Source: Amphiura filiformis
Taxonomy: Eukaryota; Echinodermata; Ophiuroidea; Amphilepidida; Amphiuridae
Length of the DNA: 64,000 nucleotides
NCBI RefSeq assembly: GCF_039555335.1
Contig: NC_092640.1
Location: 36,326,784-36,390,783, forward strand
Direction of reading: 5' to 3'
In this document: positions 33,512 through 45,384 of the stretch, piece by piece
Position numbering within the stretch: position 1 is the first letter of the stretch
Layout of the letters: each line of letters begins with the position of its first letter
Made by a program: the position numbers and the translations under genes
Notes under the pieces: model-generated
Database searches by the model: none
Seen by the model: the letters and a program-made list of their open reading frames with translations, nothing else
What the model was told of the DNA's origin: nothing

Positions 33512-33858
33512 GGTGATCGTATAATTCACGATTATTTTACGAGGAATGTCAGTTAATCATTGCTACTCAGCCTTACAAAAACTTCNNNNNNNNNNNNNNN
33601 NNNNNNNNNNNNNNNNNNNNNNNNNNNNNNNNNNNNNNNNNNNNNNNNNNNNNNNNNNNNNNNNNNNNNNNNNNNNNNNNNNNNNNNNNNNNNNNNNNNN
33701 NNNNNNNNNNNNNNNNNNNNNNNNNNNNNNNNNNNNNNNNNNNNNNNNNNNNNNNNNNNNNNNNNNNNNNNNNNNNNNNNNNNNNGGTGATCGTATAATT
33801 CACGATTATTTTACGAGGAATGTCAGTTAATCATTGCTCTCAGCCTTACAAAAACTTC
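33512..33858. other. assembly gap of 200 N between 74-bp direct repeats
   Basis: N run at 33586-33785. The sequence before it (33512-33585, from GGTGATCGTATAATTC) is repeated straight after it (33786-33858) with a single base missing. Either a true tandem repeat collapsed in assembly or unmerged overlapping contig ends. Open frames across the N run are meaningless. Confidence 0.95.
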
Positions 33859-34608
33859 GATGATTTCTCTGTTGATATCAGCAATAAAACTACAGAATAA
33901 AACGGCAATATTTACCCGATACCTGAAAATACTGAATTCAAATTGTAAGCTTGCATACGCACAAAGGTTCCAGGCATGATGAATTTTACGCGCTCTCGCG
34001 TAACGCGTAGTCTCGCTCGCGTTCGCGTATACGCTACAGTAAAAGTGTGGATTCATCACGGATTAACAACGGTTGGCTCCTGTACAAAGGTATAGGAAGA
34101 GTTGTTGAATCATAAATCAATAACCACTCGTCTTGAGTCACTGAAATTCCTGTGTAGTACCTGGATTCATTGCCCTATAATACACATAACTTTTTACCAG
34201 TGTTTTATTAGTTTTTGAGAAAATGCAAAAATAGTCACACATTTATCAAGGGGTGTAGTACCACCTTAAGGTAACGTTAGAATATCATTAAATAAATATA
34301 ATAGGGAAATCAGGGTTCAAAAAGTTAGTGAATTTAGTGATTTTGTGTGAAGGGGCAAAATAACTTCGTGAATTGTTGCTCAAAAAGCCGAGAATTATCA
34401 GCAAAATCATAAGTTTGGTTTAAAGAACCGACGTAATGTAGTCGTCCTCGAGCAATTAATTATAGGTATGTCTTGAGATGCACTGAGATATGAGATCCAG
34501 TCAAACCGGCAACCCAGCTAGAGTATGTAATGGCATCTAATACCGGCAAATTCCAGATTATTTCGGTTGTCCGGCACGCTTCATTTCTCTTTGCAACTGT
34601 AATGGGCC

Positions 34609-34745
34609 AGTATCGCTACGTTAAACTCACTTTTAGATTCCGCTATTTTACGGCGTTACGAGGAATTCGGAGTGTCAAAGGACTCTACAAGAGAAAACTG
34701 ATTATGTGGCTATCATGCTTTTATGTCACAAAACTGATCAGATAT
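34609..34745 (+). pseudogene. 3' remnant of the same GPCR
   Basis: Aligns with 55783-55900: GTATCGC..GTTAAAC, CGGAGTGTCAAAG, CTGATTATGTGGCT. TM7 is scrambled (the NPLLDP block is lost) and only the last 40 or so codons remain. Downstream sequence to about 34990 still follows the 3' flank of duplicate 1 (CAGATATTAATA, GATTGATGTTGAAACAGCAC, GGACAGAGC). Confidence 0.75.
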
Positions 34746-34997
34746 TAATATTGTTCTTATATCATTAACCGATTGATGTTGAAACAGCACTTAATAAAGG
34801 ACAGAGCCTTACGTTAACTTGTAACGATGTGTTTGAAGCATTATGTATTATTGTCTAAGAATTTTATTATGTCATGTCTATGGAATCTGTTTCTGTTACT
34901 TGAATACACGAACCTCAGTGTCATAAATAATGAAACTTTATAAAGATTATAAACAGGTTCAGAATCACAACTGAAAGAGACGTTAGAATATCATTAA

Positions 34998-35355
34998 GGG
35001 GGTACTACACCCCACGATAAAGTTGTGTCTATTTTTGCATTTTTCTCAAAAACTAATAACACAGTGGTAACACAAGTTATGTATATTATAGGGGCAAGGA
35101 ATCCGATTACTACACTGGAATTTCAGTGACCCATGACAAGCGAATCGTTATTTATGATAAGAAATAAGTTACCGCTAGGATGTACCTCGTTTCCTATCAT
35201 ATGTACTGAACCGCTTGTCTTGAGCCACTGAAATTTCAGTGTAGTAATTGGATTCCTTGCCCCAATAATATACATAACTTTTGTTACCAGTGTGTTATTA
35301 GTTTTTGAGAAAAATGCAAACATAGTCACACATTTAGCACAGGGTGTAGTACCCC
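34998..35355. mobile_element. complete TTAA MITE, 358 bp
   Basis: GGGGGTACTACACCCC and GGGTGTAGTACCCC ends, almost fully palindromic body (GCATTTTTCTCAAAAACTAATAAC against GTTATTAGTTTTTGAGAAA). Flanks TTAA (34994-34997) and TTCA (35356-35359). Confidence 0.88.
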
Positions 35356-35947
35356 TTCAAATCATTACAGAGCATGTCGAGGTTGAGAGCCAGAAAGCCT
35401 CAACTCATAATCACCTACTCCCACAAAATGATCCTCGCCAGGGCACTATAAGATACAGTCCATGAATCATGACAAAATTCAATAGAAAACAAAAAGACAT
35501 TATGGAGGAAATATTGATTTTTGAAGACCAAAGCAAGGACTTTATAATGCTCATTTTGTGAGAGCTGGTCATAATGAGTTACGGCTTTCTGGTTCTGAGC
35601 CCTCGATATGTATCGCATTTTTGTAAAGAGCGAAATCACGTGCAAGGTTAGTCGGGGTAAAATTTGGCATTTTAGTCAAAATTAGAGGAATCTGTCCATA
35701 TACGGGCAATTCCAACTACACGTAGTTGCATGCTTCATAATTATTTTCCCCCAGCATTGCTTCTTTCTTACTTTTGGTAAATTTTCTACTATAAATTTCA
35801 AATGTAAATAGTATGTTTAACTACCTAGCAATGTTGATTTAAAACGGGTATTGAAGGGCGTTGTTAACTTCGATGTGGCTAAAATATTTACCGTTAGTAG
35901 TGTAGGTTGACTAGTTTTTGCCATATCATTACCTGTCTTGCTATAAA

Positions 35948-36312
35948 GGGGGTACTACACCCCTATGGTAAATTTGTGACTATTTTTGAAAAAAAAAAAA
36001 AAAATAATAAACACACTGGTAACAAAAGTTATGTATATTATTGGGGCAAGGGATCCAATTACTACACTGAAATTTCAGTGACTCAAGACAAGCGGTTTAG
36101 TATATATGATAGGAAATGAGGTACATGTTAGACCTAGCGGGTACCTTATTTCTTATCATAAATAACGAACTGCTTGACTTGGGTCACTGAAATTCCAGTG
36201 TAGTAATTGGATTCCTTGCCCCTATAATACGCATAACTTTTGTTACCAGTGTGTTATTAGTTTTGAGAAAATGCAAAAAATAGACACAAATTTATCGAGG
36301 GGTGTAAAATTC
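35948..36312. mobile_element. second complete TTAA MITE, 365 bp
   Basis: Same family as 34998-35355; the left end is GGGGGTACTACACCCC, the right end is eroded (GGGGTGTAAAATTC), TTAA at 36313-36316. Confidence 0.82.
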
Positions 36313-36316
36313 TTAA

Positions 36317-37574
36317 GGTATCACTAATTTGATTACTCTACATTATTCTCAATAGCCACCGCAGTAAATTAAAGGCGGTGTTCCCATTGTAACACATAGT
36401 GGTTTTTTAACCTCACATTGAGGCCCATCACCCACAATAAATATTCGAAGTTTAGAGTTAAATTGGTTGCTGACAGGGCCCCTTGCTAACTTGGTTTTTC
36501 TGCCCCCTACTAGTAACAATAACGCCAATCATCACAAAGCACAATTGTGCTGCTTAGTACGAGTATAAAAAATATGGTGGTGGGCCCAAATATATTATTT
36601 GGACCAAGGGGTCTGAAGATCAATAACATATAACTTTTGGCTCTAGGGCCCCAAATGTGTGATATCAGTTACAAGGGTCTAATGGCATAACATTACAGGC
36701 GTAAATGAAATCTTCGCACCATGTCATAACTTAGGCCAAAAACAAAAAGGTTTGTTTGCCCAGACATGGGGTAGAAAATGAGTGGGTCAGTAGGTCGATT
36801 TCCTTTTCTCTTTGGCAACAAAATCTTGATAAAGATTCAGTATAAATTCAGTATAAATGCATGCTTGTTGCAAGGGTGACGGCTGGAGTACAAAATCCCA
36901 GACCATATTGTCTTGTCATGCTTGGTTCTCTATATTGATGTTGATTGATGGTAAAATATTGTTGGGGAGGGCTAAATGGGACACATGAAAGCTGCGATTG
37001 CCAGGAATATTAACTTTCAAGTGTCATTTGGCATTTTTATAGACAGAATACATCATTTTCTTTATTTTTATATCATCGTAAAAAAAAAAAAAAAGTGTTT
37101 GATGTTTTTTGATTTTTTTGGGTCGGTCGTGTCTGGGCAAACAAACACCCTTTTGACCTTATACAATATAAACCAGCAGCGTTTTAAAACGTTGAAGTTT
37201 AGTGACCGTAAGGTGCTTTTGTTTTTATCCCTGCTTTGTTGAGTGAAGTGCAAAAATTATCTTTCCTGTAAATTCCTGTTATAGTAAGTCATTATTATAT
37301 AAAAGATTAAGAAAATCCATTTATCATTTCATCATCAGAATTAAACATGGATTAAGAAAATCATCCATTTATCATTTAATCATTGGAATTAAACGTGTTT
37401 GCTTACTTGTTTGTTTACTTCTTCTTCAATTAATATTGTCTGCTTACGTAATTGCAGGGTCTACTGGATTGTACAGCTACAGAGATTTCGGAGAAAAAGG
37501 CAGGTTATACCTTAATGTTTGCGTGTGTTTTGCTAGGCGGTACTAGGACGTACGAGGCTGACGAAACTACGGCT
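36317..37574. other. intergenic, weak inverted repeat only
   Basis: GTTTGTTTGCCCAGACA at about 36750 has an inverted partner TGTCTGGGCAAACAAAC at about 37129. No gene recognised. Confidence 0.5.
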
Positions 37575-37852
37575 CAGGGATAGTTCACAAACACATTTTA
37601 GGGGGGCCTGATGCAAAAAAAAAAAAAAAGGGGGGGGGGGCTGAAAATGTTTGACCCTCCTAAGGGGGGCCCTGAAAGAATGACCACAAATTTGCTTTTG
37701 CTTTTCTATGGGTTGACCCATAATTTTCATGTAAAAAGGGAGGGGGCTGAAAATGTTGAAGTCTGTAAAGGGGGCCCCGAAAAATTTTCGCGATAAAGTT
37801 TTTGCATCAGGCCCCCCTAACAAGTGTTTGTGAACGGTCCCTTAGACAGTTA
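37575..37852. mobile_element. MITE, about 280 bp
   Basis: GTTCACAAACAC...TTAGGGGGGCCTGATGCAAA at the left is the reverse complement of the right end TTTGCATCAGGCCCCCCTAA...GTGTTTGTGAAC. The interior is G/A-rich. Noncoding. Confidence 0.85.
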
Positions 37853-38597
37853 ACAGTTACACAATTAACAGTTGCTTTAGCAGCACATACCACATTTAGA
37901 ATTATTTGTGAAGATTTAATGAATACGCGTTATTCCAATGGCGACGTCATAATGGCGATATGGCGCATCTGATCGGTTAGTGACAAAAGGTGTTGACCTT
38001 TGATACACCCCTACTAGGGGGCATCCACGGCCCCTAATGGCAAACATATTTTTTTCTACCTAGTGTCAAACTGTGCCATTGAACTAGAAAATCATCCCCT
38101 CCAAATGTAAATTCAATCAGAGGTCGGGAAGGGGGTCCACCGTGAGCTTAAAATTCGGACAGAGGCAACCAGTAAAAATTCGGCCGGCAGCTATTGAATT
38201 ATATACAGTTATATATACATATATTAATAGCTGCCTTTAGTAAATGTTTTTATATTACCTCATATCTCAGACAATACTCAATAAAATGCAAATCCATTTG
38301 AACTAAGCAAAAAGGCAGCTATTTTCAGACATATTTGAAGTTATAATAATAGCTGCCATGTGCACGTTTCTCTATTAACACAGCCATTTCTGCATGGAAA
38401 ATGGGTCCATCGTGTGCTGCGAGCTTAAAGTTTGTGCATTACAGGTGCCTTTTACTAATGACAAAACAATCAGGCAGCTATTTAGTTTTCATTACTTTAT
38501 ACTGAACATCACTGTGGCTGCCATATGAATAACAATCATGACAATGTAATAAATGTACTCATCTATGTTGCTTATCAGTCCATATGATATTGGCAAA

Positions 38598-38945
38598 TTA
38601 GGTATCATCATTCAGTTTATGCTCTCTCAGATTAGGTGTCTGTTTTCTATCTTGCTCCACCACTTGCAAGACATTTTGATTATGTTCCTCACTCTGGGCA
38701 GCATCTGCACTGAGTTTCACGCCACGTTCTACTGCATCATTTACCACACTGACGGCTCTTACATTGCTAAGCAATTGCAGATAAACTGAGGACTCGGGCC
38801 AAGTGTCAACATTGTCTGCTAGGAATTTGTTATTGATCTGCAGGATGTTCATAGTGAACCTTGCCTGCAAAATCAGCTTTGACGACTGTTGACTAAGTGA
38901 TATTCTCAGGGTCAGGGAACTTTGGCTTTCCAAAGCCTGCGCCAA
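38598..38945 (-). pseudogene. C-terminal part of a transposon-encoded protein
   Basis: Reads VRAVSVVNDAVERGVKL, then EEHNQNVLQVVEQDRKQTPNL, ending at TAA near 38600. I recall the pattern VVND-AERGV...Q-LLQ-VE-R as a C-terminal block of DNA-transposon proteins found across invertebrates; that recall is from memory and the family name is uncertain. The upstream region (MAQALESQ...) is open but unrecognised. No catalytic domain is present. Confidence 0.5.
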
Positions 38946-39428
38946 GTGAATACATGGCTTTAGTGCTGCTGCATCAGGTTTAAGATGAAGTAGCCTTCTC
39001 GCTAAAGCTTGTCTCTATTATACTGGTATCTTTCCACTGAAGACAGCAAGCGGTGCCATCTCTTCGGTGAGATACATGTACCATATGTCTGTTCAGGGCT
39101 TTGTGGGTTTGCGTGCACTTGTTGCAACACCGAAATTGATATCGGCATACTGCAGGAGGCGCTTGTACAACTGAAGATCGTTCCATGGCGTGTCAGAAGC
39201 CACTGCATGTTATCCAGCAGGAACTTTAGATTATTGTTGCAAATACAACAAATTCACATATCTTTAGTAGCTGCAGTGCTTTGTTGTCACAGTGCCTTGC
39301 AGAAGCTGTTAATGTGATTCTGCATTAGAGAGATTTTGATACTATACAACAGTTTGGACATACATGTACATGACTGCTTGAATGTAATTGATTGACCTGA
39401 GTCCGTAGCTTTACTGCTATCGCTTGGC

Positions 39429-39570
39429 GATGTTAGAGCCGTCAATGTGGTAAATGATGCAGCAGAAAGTGTTGTGAAACTCATACATATATCCTAGCTA
39501 CTGCTCAGAGTGAGGAACATAATCAACTGTCTTGCAAGTGGTGGAGCAAGATGGAAAACAGACGCCCAAT
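39429..39570 (+). pseudogene. mirror copy of the same C-terminal coding block
   Basis: Plus strand reads DVRAVNVVNDAAESVVKLI, then a TAG, and out of frame EEHNQL and a stop after RRPI. It is the inverted partner of 38598-38790, with a small indel. Confidence 0.6.
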
Positions 39571-40142
39571 CTGAAAGCATATCATATGGACTGATAAATA
39601 TTAAGCAATTTATTACATTGTTATTCATATGGCAGCCACAGTGATGTGCAGTATAAAGTAATTAAAACTAAATAGCTGCCTGATTGATTTATCATTTAGT
39701 TAAAGGCACCTATCATACACAAACTTTAAGCTTGTGGCGTGTGATGGATCCATTTTCCATGCAGAAACAGCTGTAAATAGAGAAACATGCACATGGCAGC
39801 TATTATTATGACCTCAAATATGTCTGAAAATAGCTGCCTTTTTGCTTAGTTCAAATGGATTTGCATTTTATTGAGTATTATCTGAGATATGAGGTATTAT
39901 AAAAACATTCACTAAAGGCAGCTATTAATATGTATGTATAACTGTATATATAATTCAATAGCTCCCGGCCGAACTTTTACTGGTTGCCTCTGTCCGAACT
40001 TTAAGCTCATGGTGGACCCCCTTCCCGACCTCCGATTGAATTTAAATTTTGAGGGGATGATTTTCTAGTTAAATGGCACAGTTTGACACTAGGTAGAAAA
40101 AATATGGTTGACATGAGGGGCTTTTGATGCACCCTAACCCCT

Positions 40143-42335
40143 ACGCACTTAGAGTCACTTTTTAATTTTGGAAACATCTTGAATGTAATTTGAGACCATC
40201 TAAAGAACCTAAAGAAGTTTAGTTTATTAGTCCTGGAGGGTGCAACTATTAAAGCTAGTGGTGTTACCTGCCGTCTAAGTCGCATTTGACCATTATAAAT
40301 TCATAGGGATATGATACATACATGGCCATATAAGTCCTTTGGTCCCCACATGGCCCAAGTGTAAATACAGGACTGTGCAATAATTATGAAACCCTAAGAG
40401 GGTACATAGTGCAGTTATACTGCACAGCAAACATGATTTGACCTTTGCAGTACTTAAACCTGGTTAATATGAAACTATTCCAGCAAATCAATCGACGAAG
40501 TCTAGTTTATTCCTCCACATTGAATGGTGGACTGCAGTTATGCCCAAATGTGGCACTTGCCAATCAATAATCACCCACTTCAACTCCCTGACTCGCTGCA
40601 CTGACCAAAAGTTATGGACAGATATGGGAGCTGTTTTTGCTGTTATCTGTCATTTACATATCAGGGTGGTACGAACATTTGCAGATGCCCCACATACTCA
40701 GTTGTTAACCTACATGTTATGTATACATTATTCTTGATTGACAGCAAGTACAAACAATATCCGTCAAGTGGTTTAGCTTTAATGCTCTCTGGAAGAGAGC
40801 GGTCTACAAGTGAGTGATAGTCACTAAAGTTGCATTCGATTTACACAGGGAATTTTGCAGGCCATGCCGTACCGTACTTACTAAAACACCAAAGTGCGAA
40901 TATTTCCAAATATCTAAATTAGCTAACAATTTAGGACATGTTACAAAACTATATTTCCTAGAATTTCAGAGAGTACAATAAATATTGGCCGCTTATTTTT
41001 CACACAGTGAGGTTAACTAGGAAATGCCCTATACCTCCAACATACACTGTTTGTAGAGGTCACACCTCAATGGTGAGAGCACTGTGTATTTTGTACAGGA
41101 AAATGAACAGTAACTGCAGTATGAAAATTAGGAGGAAGTTTCCCGCGAGATATAACTATATAGACATTTTAGGTTTGCAAAGTGGGTATCCCCAAAATTG
41201 CCATTTGCAAAGAGGGGGGGGGCATGTTTTTTATTTTTGACAGGCGGGAGGCAGGCAAGCAATTTGACAGGCCGGAGAATGAGGGATAAGCATTTTTGAA
41301 CACCGTTTGGCAATCTTGAGCCCCCCCCCCTGCTCCTTCCTACTGCACAAGACCAAAAGAGCCAAGTCTTTATGATTTGGACCCAAAATGTGTGAAATTT
41401 GAAGATTTTTATATTATTTTGTTTTTTGCATTTTTCTAAGATGATGGAACTATGTATACTCCCCAAGAAAGGGCCAAAGTAACACTTTTACATCTCCTTT
41501 GCACAAATGGATCCAGGTCTCTACCTCTCTGGAAGGACTCTTTGCTGACAGGGCTCTTCACCTTTAAATCCGCCGCTGTTGGTCCTCCTGATGCTTTGTG
41601 TTTTGAACGTTATTGTAAGGCAAAGGTTTATACGATTTATACTTGTATTTGGTGGTGTGTGCATGTTTGTTTTATTTATATTTCTGTTTATTTATTTTTT
41701 ATACACTAATACCCAGTGTCTTACGCAAAGGCCCCACCCCTATTGATTACTCATTCAGGGATTTACCTATTACGGCGAGCGGCGAGTTTAGTGTGTCGAC
41801 ATTTTTGAACAGTCAGGGAATCGAGACAAGTGCCCTCTTTCAGGCCATATTTATCCAGTTTTGGTATCTTTGCTTTAAAATAATACAGTTTATTTTTGCA
41901 GGGTAATACGTTTATCTTCCAGGAAAAGAGTCAAGCAAGTCACTGATCACATTTATATTTTCATATGTATTGTGTTATTGAGTTATGACAAATAGGCCAG
42001 TTTTCGCTATTTCCCACCTCTCAGGAATTCAATCGTTGGTAATCATCAATAAAAGTTTCATAAACTACGGTATAGCCAGGTTTTCCCATAGCGTTGACCA
42101 ATAACATAGCGCATGTTTACTTGTTTACCTTTACATCTGTGCTGGGGCATATTAATGATGATAAGTGGAGGGATGAGGTGAGAATGGGTGACTTTGAAGA
42201 ACGTACGTTGCAATTCTGGAACAGAGTCGGCATTTTTGTTAATATTTAAAAAGGCAAAATAAATTAAGGGTCATAGGAGAATTATAAAAACTAAGACTCT
42301 TGAGAAACTGTACTTCCCTTGTTTTGTATGAGAAT
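40143..42335. other. intergenic, no gene recognised
   Basis: G- and C-runs at 41212-41222 and 41321-41331 mark eroded MITE ends. No exon convincingly identified. Confidence 0.5.
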
Positions 42336-42359
42336 GGGCTATTCCAGAAAATAAGCGCA

Positions 42360-42790
42360 CACCCCTATAGAGGAGTTCGGATATCCAGACTTTTCCATCC
42401 ATCCAAGCTCCGGATATCCGGACTTTTCAAACAGAGGAGTTCGGATATCCAGACTTTTCTGTCCATCAAGCGCCGGAAATCCGGACTTTTCAAACATCTT
42501 CCCTCGATAAGGCCATGCTCGACCTATAGAGGAGTTCGGATATCCAGACTTTTCTGTCCACCCAAGCTCCGGAAATCCGGACTTTTCAAACATTTTCCCT
42601 CGATAGGGCCGCGCTCGACCTATAGAGGAGTTCGGATATCCAGACTTTTTCTGTCCATCCAAGCTCCGGAAATCCGGACTTTTCAAACATTTCCCCTCAT
42701 AGCCATTTGCTCGACCTATAGAGGAGTTTGGATATCCAGACTTTTTCTATCCATCCAAGCTCCGGAATTGAGTCTGGACTCAGACTTTTT
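42360..42790 (+). repeat. subterminal tandem array, left end
   Basis: About four and a half units of 95-115 bp, each with TATAGAGGAGTTCGGATATC, CAGACTTTT, TCCATCCAAGCTCCGG and AAATCCGGACTTTTCAAACA. Long open frames on both strands here are a by-product of the repeat period. Confidence 0.92.
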
Positions 42791-43184
42791 TGTCGGATTC
42801 GGACTCCGTCCGACACAAACAGACTTGGCTGGCTAGATTCACACTCAGATACAAGGGGCAGTCATTTTCATATGAAAAGGTTTGACTACAAAAACGATTC
42901 TCTTATAAATACTTTTTCTCATTAGGTCAACAGATAACGCAATTCAAAGTTTATAGCAAGGCAAATGTGGTCTGTAGAAGCGACCTATCCCAGCACAATT
43001 TTTGACCAAAATAGTCAACTGGGTATTTGAGTCTGTGTATTGAAAGGGTCATAAAAATGTATAGTATCTGCAGAGGGGCTCAAAACAGGTAAGATCATAA
43101 AAATAGTGGTCCTGTACTATCCCTATTTATGGACCACCTCCCTCCCCACCATCACCCAAAAAATGACCCAAACTCAGAGACGAC

Positions 43185-43545
43185 CAGTGGTGTAGCTGCC
43201 GGGGCAATTGCCCCCTGGCAATGTCTATTTGGGCCCCGCTCCCCCCTAGCGTAGGGCAAAATAATAAAGGAGTGAGAGAGATGGAAAAAAGGGGAAAAGA
43301 AAGAGAAAGAGAGAATCCATATGCCAACGATATAAGGTGCATATAGAATTTGAACAATTTCAAAATTTTGTTAAAAAATGGCACTATATTATTCCCTTTT
43401 TTTTTTGGCTCTTAACTTTTCAAACCACCGGAAAAAAATTAGGTCAACCTTTTTGAGGAAGGGGCAGCAAATTTTTGTTTGGTAGATTTGGCCCCACCCC
43501 ATACAGGCTTGCCCCCCCTGGAAAAAAAGCCCAGCTATGCCACTG
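43185..43545. mobile_element. hAT-type MITE, 361 bp
   Basis: Termini CAGTGGTGTAGCTGCC and (inverted) CAGTGGCATAGCTGGGC, flanked by the 8-bp duplication GAGACGAC at 43177-43184 and 43546-43553. CAGTGG-type ends with 8-bp duplications are standard for hAT elements. Confidence 0.92.
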
Positions 43546-43734
43546 GAGACGACTCATTTGATCCTAAATTGGTTGACTTCTATTTAGATATATCAACTAA
43601 ATTTAATCAAAGGGGTAATATTTAGATTTATCTGTTACAAAAGTTGAATGTTATCACATAATAACAGAATATTTATTTGTAGGCCTAATTGTAATAAATA
43701 AATTTGCCTATATATCCCACTTCAACTTCTCACA

Positions 43735-44112
43735 AAGCAGTTCTTGTAGCAGTCAAGTTAGCTTGGTTGTGGGTTCGAACCCTGGCGGTGCCTAGTACGC
43801 TCACATGGAAAGAAAATTGAGTTAGCTTGAAATTCCCCTGGACAAGGAACTCACTGCTAATTTGCCTCGTTGTAACCCGTATGAAACTCGGGGAGCTGAA
43901 CCTGGTTGCGATGGTTATTTGTGGAATGTCTAGGGTGTGCGCTCTTGAAGCAGCAAAGTCCCTGATTTGTTGTTTAATGGTTTGTGGAATGATGTGGGCC
44001 GTAGTGGTCAGCGACAACCTGTAAAGTGTGCTGAGGCTTGTGGATCAACGTCTAGGTGTTGTGCCTGTGCGTAGCGCACTATAAATCACTGCGCTTTTTT
44101 TTTTTTTTTTTT
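43735..44112 (+). mobile_element. tRNA-type SINE, copy 1
   Basis: GTGGGTTCGAACCCTGG is a textbook tRNA B box; the body follows (TAGTACGCTCAC, GAATGTCTA.GGTGTGCGCTC, GGTCAGCGACAACCTGTAAA), ending GCGTAGCGCACTATAAATCA and poly(T). The A box is not convincing, so the head is partly eroded. Confidence 0.85.
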
Positions 44113-45384
44113 GCTTTTTTTCTTTAAGGACTTGAGTTTACGGGCCCGCCTTTTGGGTGCTTCACCCCGGATTTTTTTAACCAACTCAACTATTCATACC
44201 TACTATTTCACAGTAACATGAGTGAAGAGAGGCAAATGCATAATATTATTTGTATTTTCTACCCATGAATATTTTATTGAAGTAAATAATATTAAGGCCT
44301 TTCACAATTAATTCTTAGTTTACTGTTTAAGATCTTTAAAAAGGCATGAGGTAAAACTTATTAATTACATATTATTTTCTTATTTTGAAACGAGTGGTCA
44401 CAGCCCAGCACCACAGCATTTGTGATGCGGACGGAAACAGTAAACTCAAAATCAATTGTAAATGGCCGAACATCCATGTTGTTGGGATTCAATGAGTCAG
44501 TCCTACTATCCAATTAAGTGCTGGCTTGTGGCACTATCTTTTTAGTGAACGTATAGGCTTGGGGTATGATGAAAAAATAATTTGTTAACAAAATCATAGC
44601 CTATACTCAAAATTTTGAATGCATAGACTTCCAAGGGCCAAGTCTTTGATTTTTTGAGTGCAAAATTGTAAGAAATTGTGCAAAATTGCATGTTTTTTGC
44701 TAATTTTTCCTCAAATTGGAAAAGTATTGAAATTTGACTTTCATTGCCAGTTGAAAATAACAACACCGGAGAACGACATTAGGGGTCTATGGCGATTTTT
44801 GTCAAAAAAATGGGTCATTAAAGCCATAATGTACGATCTTATAATAACAAAAAAAAAATTTCAAACCTGATTTTTTTGCATATTTGTAATGTTAACACAT
44901 GTCCCAACTTGCACCTAAATGGATGCGGCCAAATTTGTTGCCTTAAATTGTAGGTCAACAGAGCAAAGTTCGACATATTATCATAATAATGTGTCCTCCC
45001 ATAGAACTGCATATTAAATGGCCAAAATAACCAGTGGGGTTTCTTTCATTTTACAATGTTATTTCAACTTAAAATGGACAGCAACCCTTCCCACAGTTAT
45101 TACTAATATAATTTCAACATTTTGAATAGAGGATAACTAAATTAAAATTTGACGTAAAATTGACGTTCTTAGTAGAACAGAAAAAAAGGTTTTTTATCCA
45201 AGAAAATGATTTTTTAGTACCAAAATGGGTTAACACTACGTTTTACTTTTCTTAACTTTGTGATGAGTCCCTGAATGAATGAATTAGCATGTTCCCAGGC
45301 CTACTTTTTAGAACCTTATTACTGCTTTATAGGGTTCTACATAGAGGACAAAAAAGGTTCTAAGTAGCACCTTTTTTTCTGAGA

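Larger units (their letters stand above)
30767..34265. mobile_element. TTAA-flanked MITE interrupted by about 3.2 kb
   Basis: GGTGGTACTACACCC at 30767 and GGGTGTAGTACCACC ending 34265 are inverted ends with about 135-bp arms (GCATTTTTCTCAAAAA, ATATGTAT), flanked by TTAA at 30763-30766 and 34266-34269. Related complete copies are only about 360 bp, so most of 30900-34110 is inserted material, including a tRNA-like sequence, nested repeats and the gap. TTAA targets are used by piggyBac and Kolobok groups. Confidence 0.8.
38005..40142. mobile_element. 2.1-kb foldback made of inverted transposase 3' ends
   Basis: Left arm about 38005-38770 and right arm about 39425-40142 are reverse complements: TCTACCTAGTGTCAAACTG, ATTCAATC.GAGGTCGGGA, AATAGCTGCC words, CATTTTATTGAGTATT. 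The arms include coding-like sequence (next entries), so the arms are inverted copies of one parent end rather than simple terminal repeats. Confidence 0.85.

Noticed and set aside
33546-33830. Open frames spanning the N run
   Set aside because: Produced by undefined bases.
39009-39317. Cys-rich frame in the foldback interior
   Set aside because: Zinc-finger-like spacing is not consistent and the frame lies between inverted arms without support.
42360-42790. CRISPR-like spacing of repeats
   Set aside because: Units are head-to-tail with similar spacers, in animal DNA, next to a transposon terminus; no cas genes.
42300-42836. 178-codon plus frame and 115-codon minus frame over the tandem repeat
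   Set aside because: Both follow the repeat period (ISRLF and SGYPNSSIGRA units); open frames arise because unit length is near a multiple of three.
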